Shown here: piece after piece, positions 27,904-37,581 of the stretch
Layout: every line of letters starts with the position of its first letter
How positions within the stretch are numbered: position 1 is the first letter of the stretch
Assembly: GCF_000689375.1 (NCBI RefSeq)
Contig: NZ_CBQZ010000003.1
Location: 1 to 64,000 of the forward strand
Direction: 5' to 3'
Length of the DNA stretch: 64,000 nucleotides
Origin: Cardinium endosymbiont cBtQ1 of Bemisia tabaci
Lineage (GTDB): Bacteria; Bacteroidota; Bacteroidia; Cytophagales; Amoebophilaceae
Notes under the pieces: generated by a model
Told to the model about the DNA's origin: nothing
Database searches by the model: none
Seen by the model: only the letters and a program-made list of their open reading frames with translations
Program-made: the position numbers and the translations under genes

Positions 27904-28473
27904 ATGTTTGCTTTTTTTTCGTTTTCCTATGGCTTGCTAAACCACTTACGAAATGTTTTTATCTACTTGTGGCTATTCGGCCTATTGGGCTGTAAGGACT
28001 TTAAAAATTGGGAAAGTATATATGGAAATGAACTAAAGATTAAATTTCAAGTAGCAATGGATGAATGGGCACCAGGCGTACCAGAAGACTTGGGCAGCGA
28101 AAAACTTTCGGGCCCGGTGTTTTCCATAGAGCCAACTTTTCTAGGTAATAAGGAAAACTTTAAATTAACTGATATTTTAAAAATACCCCTCGACTCCAGT
28201 ACCAATCAAGTCAGCTTTGAGCTCATAGAGGCTACAATAGGCAAACAAAACCCGCATCATCAAAAAGTTACCATTTATTATGAAACGATTGTTTCCATGA
28301 TTTCTCCTCAAGCTGGCGGGCTGCAAATACAATACCGTATTAAAGGCATACAGTTTGATAAAAATACAGAAAAGGCTATTTTCAAACGTTTCGAAATCGA
28401 ACATCCAGTACTCCTAAACTCAAAAAATGAAGGAGTGCAAACACATGTTAATCATGTTACGTTATATTATTAA
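27904..28473 (+). CDS. Hypothetical lipoprotein, upstream partner of a DUF6048-like protein
   Basis: A 189-residue protein with an N-terminal hydrophobic segment ending in a lipobox-like LWLFGLLGC (Cys near residue 30), so probably anchored in the envelope. The rest is a mixed beta-rich sequence without recognised motifs (VPEDLGSEKLSGPVFSIEPT, QVSFELIEATIGKQNP). It overlaps the next gene by 29 bp. Similar small lipoproteins precede DUF6048 genes in Bacteroidetes, which suggests a joint envelope role (inference from position). Confidence 0.7.
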   Translation: MFAFFSFSYGLLNHLRNVFIYLWLFGLLGCKDFKNWESIYGNELKIKFQVAMDEWAPGVPEDLGSEKLSGPVFSIEPTFLGNKENFKLTDILKIPLDSSTNQVSFELIEATIGKQNPHHQKVTIYYETIVSMISPQAGGLQIQYRIKGIQFDKNTEKAIFKRFEIEHPVLLNSKNEGVQTHVNHVTLYY

Positions 28474-29218
28474 GCCATTCCTGGGCCTGTTTTTGTTGGC
28501 TGCAGTGCCTCACTATATGGCAGCTAAGGATCAGTTGCCCCCTAATAGAATTTGGCCCACTACCTGCTGCCTTGGTATAGATCTAGCAAAAACTTCTGTG
28601 GGTTGGTACCAAAAGACAGGTTCTGCTTGTGAAATGAATGGGTCTATTGATTTTAGCCGCATTTTATTGGATCTAGACTATGGGATTGGGACCATACAAC
28701 GTGACTATAGGCAACATAAAGGCTCTTTTACACTTTCTAGGGGGTACTATTTTAGAATAGGCTTAGGATATAATTTTCTAGCGCCTACCATCGACCACAA
28801 TCAATTTTTTATAGGCTTTCGCTATGCTAGAAGTTTTTTTAATTTTCAATTAGAAAGTAATAAATTGCAGTGCAAACATCCCTCAGATAAGCCCTGTATT
28901 GAAAAATGTAGGCCACCTAATAGCTTATCGGCTTCCTTAAAGAAGCCCCAAGGTGCTCAAGTAGCCCACTGGTGGGAGTGGGTAGTAGGGGGGAAGGTAT
29001 ATGTAATGCCTATGCTATCGATTGGTTGTACTGCTCGTTACAAATTCAGTAAAAAATTAGAAAAGCCTCTAGCTACTGTTCCATTTGATATTCCAGGGTT
29101 CGGATTAGAAGAATCTGACCATGCTTTTGGTTATAGTTTGTATCTTTTAATCCGTATTCCACTGCAGAAATCAAAAAAAATATGCGATCAAAGTTTTGCG
29201 CAAAAAAGTACAACTTAA
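28445..29218 (+). CDS. DUF6048-like outer-membrane beta-barrel protein
   Basis: With the ATG at 28445 (preceded by aggag 9 bp upstream) the protein has 257 residues and a signal peptide (PFLGLFLLAAVPHYMAA). The sequence shows the pattern of DUF6048 proteins: LGIDLAKTSVGWY, FSRILLDLDYGIGT, SRGYYFRIGLGYNFLAP, FFIGFRYARSFFNFQ, WWEWVVGGKVYVMPMLSIG, and a terminal GYSLYLLIRIPL strand. These features suggest an outer-membrane barrel. An ATG at 28427 would add six residues. Gene order (lipoprotein, barrel, lspA) points to envelope biogenesis. Confidence 0.7.
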   Translation: MLIMLRYIIKPFLGLFLLAAVPHYMAAKDQLPPNRIWPTTCCLGIDLAKTSVGWYQKTGSACEMNGSIDFSRILLDLDYGIGTIQRDYRQHKGSFTLSRGYYFRIGLGYNFLAPTIDHNQFFIGFRYARSFFNFQLESNKLQCKHPSDKPCIEKCRPPNSLSASLKKPQGAQVAHWWEWVVGGKVYVMPMLSIGCTARYKFSKKLEKPLATVPFDIPGFGLEESDHAFGYSLYLLIRIPLQKSKKICDQSFAQKSTT

Positions 29219-29263
29219 GCAAATGATGGCGCGCTATATAGCATAATTAAGCCCTATTGTATC

Positions 29264-29875
29264 ATGAAAAAATATCTAAAATACTTTTTAGTATGGTTGC
29301 TGATTATTCTTGTCGATCAAGGATCTAAGCTTTGGGTGTATAGTCATATGTCATTGGGGTTGGACGACCATATTAAAATCTTTGGTGACCTATTTAAGTT
29401 TACCTATGTATTAAACTATGGTATGGCTTTTGGATGGCAATTTAGTTTTAAATATGGGAAATTATTCATTACTTTGGTCCGTCTTTTTGCCTCTTTTTAT
29501 ATAGCCATCCATATTGTTCGGTTATTGGCACACGCTGCCCCCCCTATTTGGATTTGGGGATGGATATTGCTTTTAGCAGGAGCAATTGGCAATTGCATTG
29601 ACAGTGTTTTTTATGGTATTTATTTAAATAATGCACCTGATATAGCCCCAATGAAGTGGTTCCATGGTCAAGTCATTGATATGCTCCATATCGATTTTTG
29701 GTCTGGTATCCTGCCTAATTGGGTACCTATTTGGGGCGGGCAAGAGGTTTGTGTGTTGCCTATTTTCAATATAGCAGATATGGCTATTTTTTTTGGATTG
29801 GGGCTTCTATTCTATGCTTTTAGACGATTGCTTACATCTCAAAAAAAAGAACAAACAACCAATTTTATCTTATAA
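29264..29875 (+). CDS. lspA: Lipoprotein signal peptidase (LspA), copy 1
   Basis: An aspartyl protease of the inner membrane that removes signal peptides from diacylated prolipoproteins. The 203-residue protein has four hydrophobic segments, the start LIILVDQGSKLWVY, the asparagine motif LNYGMAFG, and the catalytic aspartates in AGAIGNCIDSVFYG and FNIADMAIFFG. An inserted loop (NNAPDIAPMKWFHGQVIDML) is typical of Bacteroidetes LspA. A second copy follows after 11 bp, evidently from tandem duplication. Substrates would include the ankyrin lipoproteins, the lipase at 42158 and others in this window. Confidence 0.92.
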   Translation: MKKYLKYFLVWLLIILVDQGSKLWVYSHMSLGLDDHIKIFGDLFKFTYVLNYGMAFGWQFSFKYGKLFITLVRLFASFYIAIHIVRLLAHAAPPIWIWGWILLLAGAIGNCIDSVFYGIYLNNAPDIAPMKWFHGQVIDMLHIDFWSGILPNWVPIWGGQEVCVLPIFNIADMAIFFGLGLLFYAFRRLLTSQKKEQTTNFIL

Positions 29876-29886
29876 AATATTTTATC

Positions 29887-30471
29887 ATGAAACAGTTTGT
29901 AAAGTACTTTTTTATAATATCCTTGATTGTGCTTGTAGACCAAGCCTCTAAACTCTGGGTATATACCCATATGGAAATGGGGCCAGATGGACAAATAAAT
30001 CTTTTGGGAAATATCTTAAAACTTACCTATACTTTGAATCCAGCCATGGCTTTTAGTATGCATCTTGGTTTCAAGTATGAAAAAGTATTGATTACAACCT
30101 TCCGTGTTTTAGCTTCTTTATATATTTTTTGGTATATCATTCAATCCATAAGAAGAAAGGCAGCTGCGCCTTGGATCTTAGGATGGAGTTTGATTTTAGG
30201 GGGGGCTATTGGCAATAGTATAGATAGTGTTTTTTATGGTGTTTATTTGAATAACGCCCCTACCGATGCCCCTATGAAGTGGTTATATGGTCAGGTCATT
30301 GATATGTTGCATATTGACCTTTGGTCTGGTCTTATGCCTAGTTGGCTACCCATCTGGGGCGGATATTATGTATATTGCCTTCCTATTTTTAACCTAGCAG
30401 ATGTAGCGGTATCCGCTGGATTAGTAGTTGTTTTGTACGCCCTTCATCTAAAAGATGATATAAATTCTTAA
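29887..30471 (+). CDS. lspA: Lipoprotein signal peptidase (LspA), copy 2
   Basis: A 194-residue paralogue of the preceding gene with the same layout: LIVLVDQASKLWVY, LNPAMAFSM, GGAIGNSIDSVFYG and FNLADVAVSAG hold the asparagine and both catalytic aspartates. No inactivating change is visible. The two genes differ mostly in loops and the first motif (LNYGMAFG against LNPAMAFS), which could affect substrate preference. Tandem lspA genes are unusual in a reduced genome. Confidence 0.9.
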   Translation: MKQFVKYFFIISLIVLVDQASKLWVYTHMEMGPDGQINLLGNILKLTYTLNPAMAFSMHLGFKYEKVLITTFRVLASLYIFWYIIQSIRRKAAAPWILGWSLILGGAIGNSIDSVFYGVYLNNAPTDAPMKWLYGQVIDMLHIDLWSGLMPSWLPIWGGYYVYCLPIFNLADVAVSAGLVVVLYALHLKDDINS

Positions 30472-30865
30472 TGTTGGTTTTGTTGCATTTGTTTTAAACA
30501 AAGTATTAAACGGGTATTTCCATTTAATACTTATAAAAAACCTTTTCTATTACTCTAAGATTATTACCTTATTTTAAGGGATGATAAATCAAAAAAGCAA
30601 AGAATAATAACTTATTGAAAATGAGTTTATTTACGAAAAATACAGATACAATCATTTGGATTCCTTCAGAGATTTACCTACCTTACCAAGGCAAAATCAT
30701 AAAACAAAAGGATTACATTTGGTAATGCCTATCTAAGATAAAACTATAATCTATAGATAATGTATATTGATTGATTGATTGATTGATAAAAGAACACATA
30801 AAGTAACCATATAAAAAGTAAAGGTTTTATTTATTCTAAAGCTATATTTAAGATTTTAACCGGCT
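30472..30865. other. Intergenic region before rpmH with an ATTG microsatellite
   Basis: About 390 bp. It contains five and a half tandem copies of attg at 30766-30787 and a short frame (30621-30725, MSLFTKNTDTIIWIPSEIYL) with no support as a gene. The rpmH-rnpA promoter should lie here. Confidence 0.5.
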
Positions 30866-31024
30866 ATGAAAAGAACATTTCAACCATCACTTAGAAAACG
30901 AAGCAACAAACATGGTTTTAGAGAGCGGATGTCCACAGCCAATGGTCGCGCTGTATTGGCCAGAAGGCGTGCCAAAGGGCGATCCAAGTTAACGGTTTCT
31001 GATGAGCTCAGGCACAAGCGTTAA
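30866..31024 (+). CDS. rpmH: 50S ribosomal protein L34
   Basis: A 52-residue protein beginning [20 protein letters not shown], with the L34 pattern KR.FQPS..KR....GFR.RM.T..GR.VL..RRAKGR. Very basic, as expected for L34, which binds 23S rRNA. It precedes rnpA by 24 bp, the standard rpmH-rnpA pair. No dnaA is present nearby in this window. Confidence 0.97.
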   Translation: MKRTFQPSLRKRSNKHGFRERMSTANGRAVLARRRAKGRSKLTVSDELRHKR

Positions 31025-31048
31025 TATATCCTCGTTTTCCTATTGGCC

Positions 31049-31447
31049 ATGGGAAAAAACAGATTCCCCAAGTACAATAGATTAGCCAACCGAAGCCATA
31101 TACGTATGCTTTTTCAGGAAGGTAGCATGCTTAAGCTGCATCCCTGTAATGTGTTTTACCTGCAAAAAAAGAAAGAACTATTTTTATATAATAAAGTTCT
31201 ATTTGCGGTCTCTAAAAGAAAGATCCGCTCTGCGGTGCAGCGTAATAATGTAAAACGGTTGCTTCGGGAAGCCTATCGGATCAATAAATCCATATTAGAT
31301 GATGTTTTAGATACAACTGGTTCTAAACTTGTCTTTTTAATAGGATATGTGTATACTGGAAAGGAGGAAAAGATCCACTATCCTATTTTAAATAGGGTAG
31401 TTATTAAATCGTTGCAACATTTTAGATTTTTACTAAATAGATCGTAG
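31049..31447 (+). CDS. rnpA: Ribonuclease P protein component
   Basis: A 132-residue basic protein that assists the RNase P RNA in tRNA 5' maturation. It has the signature RNNVKRLLREAYRIN (residues 66-80) and upstream FAVSKRKIRSAVQ. ATG 31049 is preferred over the TTG at 31043. It follows rpmH in a likely operon. Family length is about 110-140, so it is complete. Confidence 0.93.
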   Translation: MGKNRFPKYNRLANRSHIRMLFQEGSMLKLHPCNVFYLQKKKELFLYNKVLFAVSKRKIRSAVQRNNVKRLLREAYRINKSILDDVLDTTGSKLVFLIGYVYTGKEEKIHYPILNRVVIKSLQHFRFLLNRS

Positions 31448-31615
31448 AGAGTTACCTGAATAGTGATCCAATAGTGGCTGTTAACGGCTTCGTGTAGCTT
31501 TAATAATGGGTTTACGAGCCCCCTATTATTTGTTATTTAAAAATTTTATAGACGGTTGTGGCGTTAAATCCTTATAAAAGCATATTTTTTCAGCAAAATA
31601 ACAAAAGGCCTCTAC

Positions 31616-34600
31616 ATGCACGTAAACAGTTTTATTTTTCTTCTTTTTCTATTGGTTAATCTATTTGTTGGCATCCGGTCAATTAGACGTCCTCGTATCC
31701 AACATACCCAATCTACTACACCCAATATTATTGGCGCCATCTTGGCCATAACCTATGGGGGGGAAGTGCTCTGTAATCCGCTTAATATAGATGACTTATT
31801 GCGATTGGCAGGTAATACCATTAGCTATTTTATAATAGGAAACTTGCTCGCAAATCGTCTATATCTTTTTTTAAGCAATGGTTCATTAGCAGAAACAATG
31901 GGTAAACTCTATGGCCATCTTATTCGAAAAATTGTAGCCATATGTGGTATATTACATAGCGTAGCAGTAGCGGCCATACAATTCAAACTACTCTCGATTG
32001 TTATATGCTGGTTCTTTTCTATTCAAGGAAATTATAGTTTGATTATAGCTGCTCTCTTGATAACGTTTAGTGTTGGGTCGAATAACATACAATCCTTAAC
32101 GTTGGTACGTGTAGTACGTTGTACTACCTTTGGTATATTATTACCCATGATGGCTTGGACGGTGTGGAAGCATATGGTAAGTCAGCATCATGCCAATCAA
32201 ATGCATCTTGCTTTAACCATTAAACGCTCTTGGAATAGCTTAATGGACCTCCATACTAATCCACTAGACTATATTGCTTATTTTACTGTTTTTGCTATTC
32301 CTGCTTTCTATCCTGCTCAGGTAGACCGTATTGTACTTTCTAAAAATGCCACCCAGATCAAACATTCCTTTAATGGAGCTGGTTTTTTTTCCTTAAGCAT
32401 AAACTTACTTTTACTATGGGTTGCATTATTGGTACAGAAAGATACTTGTAACTTGATGCTATCAGCTGTTTCCTGTGGTACCTTTACTACGTATATGGAA
32501 TTAAAACCCCTATTTATGCTAGGGGTTACAGCTTTAACGATCTCTACAGCAGGCGCACACTTGCATGCAGCTACTGGTTTAATGGCTAATGATTTACCCA
32601 ATTTATTTAGATGGATTAAACAACCAGTCCTGTATCAGGTTATAGTAGGGGTAATGGCTACACTGCTTTCACTATACGCTAAAGATCAAGTAATATGGAT
32701 GGCTATTATGCTGTTTAAAACGGTTATAAGTGTACCATTACTGCTCTCTTTAATTGGAATTTTCTTTCATCCAGATGCAGTCTTAATCGGTATGCTAACA
32801 GGAGGTTTAACCACTATAGCATGGTACTGTTTTGAATCTAACCTAGCCATGCATGGTGTACTCTCAGCCATTGGTATGAATCTACTGAGCAGTATTGCTA
32901 TTCAAATGGTAAAAGGCAAACAGCTTTCCAAGCCATATTACAATATATTGGCTCAAACAATAGTATCCAACATACCACCATTATGGAAGCAATGCTCTAA
33001 ATATGTTTTGAAAAATATTAAGCAATTCAACCTTTGGGACTACCTTCAAAAACAATTGCCAAAAGATCCTTTGCCTTATATACTTTTTAGTTTTTATATC
33101 TTGTTGACAGGTTATGGCTCTTTTTATACTTTTTCCAGTAATCCCGAATGGTACTCTACATTAGAGTCCTTTGTTCTTATACCAAGCCTCTTTGTGGTTA
33201 CATTTTTCTTAGTCTATCTGTCGATTACTCCTCAACCATATATCCATAAAATTGCATCAGTAGTGTGGCCATTGAGTCATATCTATTTTTTTTTCTTGGT
33301 AGGAACTGGTATGGCTATACTTACTAAATTCGCACATATACATAATATAATTTTTATGATTAATCTAGCCTTAGCTATGTTTATAACCCCAACCATTGTG
33401 GTATGGTTTGGATATATGATAAGTGCGATGATGGCCTGGATCATGTTCCACTATATGAGTAATAATACATTTATAGCTTACTTTTTAGACTTTAATATAG
33501 GTATTGCATATGGAGTATTCATGGTCTTTCTTTTAATTGGTGGCTTCCTGTACCATAATAAGGGCTTAGATAAACTTTTATCCATCATACAAGCATTAAC
33601 TTGTGAAAAAGAGGAACAAAATGCAAAACAATTGTTTAATAAACAACAAATAGAAGCACTTGCTTATGAAAGCAATTGTATTATGTCGCAATTGAATAAT
33701 AAACTCACTCGATTGGAAAAACCGGAAGAGCGCTTTCTTGCTTATTCAGAACAAGCTACTATGTTAAAAAAGTATCGCAACCGTATTTTTAACCATCTGA
33801 AACATAACCTCTATTTAACTACCAATTGGATTAGCATTGATCAATTATTAGCCGAATGTTTCGATGCTATAAAAATGAACAATATATATGATGTGCCATA
33901 TGTAATCATAGATACCAAACATCTCTATATACAATGTGCCATAGAAAGTATAAAAAACTTGATTATCAATAGTTTGTACTCTTGTAGTGCATATAATACC
34001 CTACATGACGACCAAAAAAAAGATATATATATCTATATAGATGATACAAAATTAGGTTATCGGTTAACGCTTTTAGAGGGTAAATTACAAAAAATAAATG
34101 CGATTAGCTTGATCATTACAACCGATACACGCTTGCCTGCCATACGCCCTTTATACAAAGTAACAGAAATGGCAGATATTCAAATATTAGATGGGAATGA
34201 AGAAAAAATTGATTCAGAAAATCAACATATCGTCCATGCACATTATGGTCACTATGAACGCTTCAATTCTGAAGCAGCTATTACCCATTTATACGTAATA
34301 CCTGTAAATGTAAAAGAAATTACTAAGGCATTTGCTACACTTTCACCTGTGGTCCATACAAAAAAAATGGTCTTAGATCCAATAAGCATGCAAGAAGAAG
34401 CAGATTTTTTAGAAAAAGTTAAGCAGAAAAAAGACCTGGACATTGATACAGTTATGGATGCGCTGCAATTGATTAAAGTTTATTATACAACGCAAAGAAG
34501 AAAAACAGGTGAGTTATCTTATTTGCATCCTATGGGAGTGGCTTCTATCTTACTGAATATAACAGATGATGCCCATGTTATTATTGCTGGCTTAGTCCAT

Positions 34601-34969
34601 GATGTAGTACAAAATACGCCTCTTACAGAAGCAGGCTTAACCACACTATTTGGCAATTCTATTACACAGATTGTACGGGTTGCAGCCCATTTAGAAAAAG
34701 AACTACCAAGCCAAAAAGATAATTATATTACCTATATTGAAGCTATAATACGTAATAAAAATCATGACGCTATACTGGTTAGGTTAGCAGATGTGTTGCA
34801 TAATGCAAGAACAATTGCTGGACACACGGCTGAAAAACAGATAGAAAAAGCAAGGTTAATCCAAAAATTTTACCTGCCATTGGCCATACAAATGCAGCTA
34901 GTGACCATAAGTCAGGAATTGGAGCTACATATTCAAAATATATTAAATATAGCCATGGTAAAACACTAA
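31616..34969 (+). CDS. Fusion: SSS-type transporter, degenerate kinase-like region and RelA/SpoT-type HD hydrolase domain
   Basis: An 1117-residue protein with three parts. Residues 1-660 hold many hydrophobic segments and resemble sodium/solute symporters and transporter-type sensor kinases (NTISYFIIGNLLANRLYLFL, GSLAETMGKLYGH). Residues 660-910 are soluble: a coil-like stretch, then a segment recalling a kinase N-box (AIESIKNLIINSL) but without an obvious phospho-acceptor histidine or glycine-rich ATP lid. Residues 945-1110 match the HD hydrolase domain of RelA/SpoT enzymes: RRKTGELSYLHPMGVASIL (His971), GLVHDVVQNT (His995, Asp996) and RLADVLHNARTI (Asp1059). All four metal ligands are present; there is no synthetase or TGS domain. 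It may couple solute sensing to (p)ppGpp or related nucleotide hydrolysis (inference). Confidence 0.8.
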   Translation: MHVNSFIFLLFLLVNLFVGIRSIRRPRIQHTQSTTPNIIGAILAITYGGEVLCNPLNIDDLLRLAGNTISYFIIGNLLANRLYLFLSNGSLAETMGKLYGHLIRKIVAICGILHSVAVAAIQFKLLSIVICWFFSIQGNYSLIIAALLITFSVGSNNIQSLTLVRVVRCTTFGILLPMMAWTVWKHMVSQHHANQMHLALTIKRSWNSLMDLHTNPLDYIAYFTVFAIPAFYPAQVDRIVLSKNATQIKHSFNGAGFFSLSINLLLLWVALLVQKDTCNLMLSAVSCGTFTTYMELKPLFMLGVTALTISTAGAHLHAATGLMANDLPNLFRWIKQPVLYQVIVGVMATLLSLYAKDQVIWMAIMLFKTVISVPLLLSLIGIFFHPDAVLIGMLTGGLTTIAWYCFESNLAMHGVLSAIGMNLLSSIAIQMVKGKQLSKPYYNILAQTIVSNIPPLWKQCSKYVLKNIKQFNLWDYLQKQLPKDPLPYILFSFYILLTGYGSFYTFSSNPEWYSTLESFVLIPSLFVVTFFLVYLSITPQPYIHKIASVVWPLSHIYFFFLVGTGMAILTKFAHIHNIIFMINLALAMFITPTIVVWFGYMISAMMAWIMFHYMSNNTFIAYFLDFNIGIAYGVFMVFLLIGGFLYHNKGLDKLLSIIQALTCEKEEQNAKQLFNKQQIEALAYESNCIMSQLNNKLTRLEKPEERFLAYSEQATMLKKYRNRIFNHLKHNLYLTTNWISIDQLLAECFDAIKMNNIYDVPYVIIDTKHLYIQCAIESIKNLIINSLYSCSAYNTLHDDQKKDIYIYIDDTKLGYRLTLLEGKLQKINAISLIITTDTRLPAIRPLYKVTEMADIQILDGNEEKIDSENQHIVHAHYGHYERFNSEAAITHLYVIPVNVKEITKAFATLSPVVHTKKMVLDPISMQEEADFLEKVKQKKDLDIDTVMDALQLIKVYYTTQRRKTGELSYLHPMGVASILLNITDDAHVIIAGLVHDVVQNTPLTEAGLTTLFGNSITQIVRVAAHLEKELPSQKDNYITYIEAIIRNKNHDAILVRLADVLHNARTIAGHTAEKQIEKARLIQKFYLPLAIQMQLVTISQELELHIQNILNIAMVKH

Positions 34970-35072
34970 TAACTTAATTTTAATCTCTAACTATATAATC
35001 GATTAAAAATTCTATTCTGGATACTTATGTATTATTTATTTCATTAAAGGTCATCTATTATCAGTTTTTATT

Positions 35073-35819
35073 ATGCATCTAAAAGAGAAAAGAATATTTA
35101 TTACAGGTGCCACACGAGGAATCGGAAAAGCCATTGCACTTAAATTGGCAGAGGCAGGCGGTCATATTGCTTTTACCTATTGTGCATCTGACTTAAAAGC
35201 GGTACAAGTTACAGAAGCAGCATTACGTGCTTTTGGTGTTAAGGTGCAGTCTATACATGTAGACGCTTCTGACTTTAAAGCTACTCATAAAGCAATAGAA
35301 GACACAATAGAGACCTTTGGTGGATTAGATGTATTGATCAATAATGCAGGCATTACTAGAGACAACTTGCTATTGCGTATGTCAGAAGCGGATTGGGATG
35401 CAGTATTAAATATAAATTTAAAATCTGTTTTTAACACTGTCAAAGCATCTATCAAAACCTTTCTTAAGCAACGCAGTGGTTCTATTATCAATATAGCTTC
35501 TATTGTAGGCATTAGTGGCCATGCTGGACAAACGAACTATGCAGCTTCTAAGGCTGGTATGATTGGTTTTACCAAGTCAATTGCCTTAGAGCTAGGCAGT
35601 AGGAATATACGTGCTAATGTTATTGCACCAGGTTTTATAACCACTGCTATGACAGACCAAATGGAGCCATCCATTCAACAAGCCTGGATCCAAAATATTC
35701 CCCTTAAGCGCCCAGGGCTTCCGGAAGATGTAGCGAATTGTGCACTTTTTTTAGCTTCCGATGCATCAAACTATATTACGGGAAAAGTTATCCAGGTAGA
35801 TGGCGGTTTGCTTACATAG
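35073..35819 (+). CDS. fabG: 3-oxoacyl-[ACP] reductase
   Basis: FabG uses NADPH to reduce 3-oxoacyl-ACP in fatty-acid elongation (cytosol). The 248-residue short-chain dehydrogenase has the cofactor motif TGATRGIGKAIA (residues 9-20), the NNAG motif in DVLINNAGITRDN, and the catalytic Ser (IINIASIVG) and Tyr-Lys (YAASKAG). A final VIQVDGGLLT strand is typical. Length and motifs are complete. fabD lies 0.8 kb away on the other strand, so the fatty-acid genes are dispersed. Confidence 0.94.
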   Translation: MHLKEKRIFITGATRGIGKAIALKLAEAGGHIAFTYCASDLKAVQVTEAALRAFGVKVQSIHVDASDFKATHKAIEDTIETFGGLDVLINNAGITRDNLLLRMSEADWDAVLNINLKSVFNTVKASIKTFLKQRSGSIINIASIVGISGHAGQTNYAASKAGMIGFTKSIALELGSRNIRANVIAPGFITTAMTDQMEPSIQQAWIQNIPLKRPGLPEDVANCALFLASDASNYITGKVIQVDGGLLT

Positions 35820-36000
35820 CACAAAAAGCATTTATATGTAGTATACTAATTTATTTATTTGTATATTGACAACGTTCCCTCTGCTAAATCATTGTTGCTT
35901 CCTACTAAACCATCCCTATGAGCAAGCAGCGCTAAAGGTGGCTCATCTGCTCCTAAATTGTTAAATAGCTATTTTTTATTTAAAACATTAAGAAAATTTT

Positions 36001-36594
36001 ATGAAAAAAGTAGTATTGGCTACAGGCAACCCCGGTAAAGTTAATGAATTATCTGAACTGCTGAAAGCATTCAAATTTGATATTCTAGCTCAAACCGATC
36101 TAGGTATAACTTCAATTGAAGAAACTGGACTAACTTTTATAGAAAATGCTATTTTAAAGGCACGTCATGCTGCAAAAGCAACTGGCTTACCTGCTATTGC
36201 TGAGGACTCAGGTATTTCTGTTCATGCATTAAAAGGTGCTCCAGGTATCTATTCAGCACGCTATAGTGGTCCGTATGGTTCTGATCAGGATAATATCAAA
36301 AAATTATTAACAGAGATGAAAGATATACCAGATCATGACCGCCAGGCCCAATTTGATTGTCTATTGGTTTATTTACGCCACCCCGAAGATTCCACACCGC
36401 TGATATGTCATGGTATATGGAAGGGCGTGGTAAGGCGTGAAGCTAAAGGTAATAACGGTTTTGGGTATGATCCTATTTTTTATGATCCGCAGCTAGGCCT
36501 TACGGCAGCTGAATTAACAAAAGAAAAGAAAAATATTGTATCACACCGTGGCCAAGCTTTAAGGATACTACTAGAATCTTTACGTAATGGCTAA
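36001..36594 (+). CDS. rdgB: Non-canonical purine NTP pyrophosphatase (RdgB/HAM1)
   Basis: Hydrolyses dITP, XTP and related damaged nucleotides to monophosphates, keeping them out of DNA and RNA. The 197-residue protein has [16 protein letters not shown] at the start, [13 protein letters not shown], the active-site [20 protein letters not shown] (Asp-Ser-Gly), and [14 protein letters not shown]. The end contains [10 protein letters not shown]. All family landmarks are present. Confidence 0.94.
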   Translation: MKKVVLATGNPGKVNELSELLKAFKFDILAQTDLGITSIEETGLTFIENAILKARHAAKATGLPAIAEDSGISVHALKGAPGIYSARYSGPYGSDQDNIKKLLTEMKDIPDHDRQAQFDCLLVYLRHPEDSTPLICHGIWKGVVRREAKGNNGFGYDPIFYDPQLGLTAAELTKEKKNIVSHRGQALRILLESLRNG

Positions 36595-36606
36595 ATTACT
36601 ACACTA

Positions 36607-37503
36607 TTAGGTTATCAAATGGCTTAGCTGAAGGGATCCAATCGATAAATCAGGAATTACCTTTCGGGTCAATCCTTGTAAAACAGTTCCTGGTCCACAT
36701 TCAATGCATTCGCTAATGCCATCTTGCACCATATGGTGAATGGTTTTTGTCCAATAAATGGGTGCAACCAATTGTTGCAGCAAGTTTTCTTTAATGATTT
36801 GGGGATCGGTAACGGGTAACCCAGCCACATTTTGATAAATAGGACAAGTCCCTTTAGAAAAAGAAATAGAGGAGAGCGCAGTGGAAAAATTTTCCTGGGC
36901 AGGCGCCATAAGTGGGGAATGGAATCCCCCCTCTACTTGTAAGGGTATTACTTTTCGCGCACCTGCTTGTATTAAAGCTTCTGTCGCCAAGTTGATACCT
37001 GCATGGCTTCCTGAAACAACCAATTGTCCAGGACAATTGTAATTGGCCGGAACGACGATTTCTTCTGTAATCGTTGCGCAAATTGCTTCAACTACTTCCT
37101 CCTTTAGACCCAATACAGCAGCCATTGTACCGGGACAAAGCTGACAGGCTTTCTGCATCGCTTTAGAACGGACCCCTACTAAATAAAGGCCATCTTCAAA
37201 TGTAATGACCTTACTGGCCACCAGAGCGGCTATTTCGCCTAAAGAATGGCCTGCCACGGCTGCTGGATGAAATGCATCACTTAAAAAAGCGGTTGCAACC
37301 GCATATAAAAAAATAGCAGGCTGTGCAACAGTAGTTGCTTTTAAAGCTTCTAAAGTGCCTTCTAGCATAACTTGTGTCAAATCCATATCTAAGATCCGAT
37401 CAGCTGTTGCAAACATTTGACGTGCACGCCTGCTATGTTGATAGAGCGCTTTTCCCATTCCTATATACTGACTCCCTTGACCAGGAAATAAATATCCTTT
37501 CAT
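36607..37503 (-). CDS. fabD: Malonyl-CoA:ACP transacylase
   Basis: FabD loads malonate onto acyl carrier protein to start fatty-acid elongation. The 298-residue protein starts MKGYLFPGQGSQYIGMGKAL, with the nucleophile in AGHSLGEIAALV (GHSLG serine near residue 87), the arginine in VGVRSKAMQKA, and the histidine in VEGGFHSPLM. It is convergent with rdgB, the stops 12 bp apart. Complete. Confidence 0.95.
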   Translation of the reverse strand: MKGYLFPGQGSQYIGMGKALYQHSRRARQMFATADRILDMDLTQVMLEGTLEALKATTVAQPAIFLYAVATAFLSDAFHPAAVAGHSLGEIAALVASKVITFEDGLYLVGVRSKAMQKACQLCPGTMAAVLGLKEEVVEAICATITEEIVVPANYNCPGQLVVSGSHAGINLATEALIQAGARKVIPLQVEGGFHSPLMAPAQENFSTALSSISFSKGTCPIYQNVAGLPVTDPQIIKENLLQQLVAPIYWTKTIHHMVQDGISECIECGPGTVLQGLTRKVIPDLSIGSLQLSHLIT

Positions 37504-37581
37504 TTGTATACATTTAAGTTTATAGCAATGGTTAAAAGTTTATTTTAAAAGCATCCATTTTTTTCTATGTATAGCCCTATA

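Noticed and set aside
30621-30725. 34-codon frame in the rpmH upstream region
   Set aside because: Too short, with no recognisable motif or leader; retained only as a note on the intergenic region.
30766-30787. attg microsatellite as a possible phase-variation tract
   Set aside because: It lies in non-coding DNA about 80 bp before rpmH, an unlikely phase-variable gene; no evidence for function.
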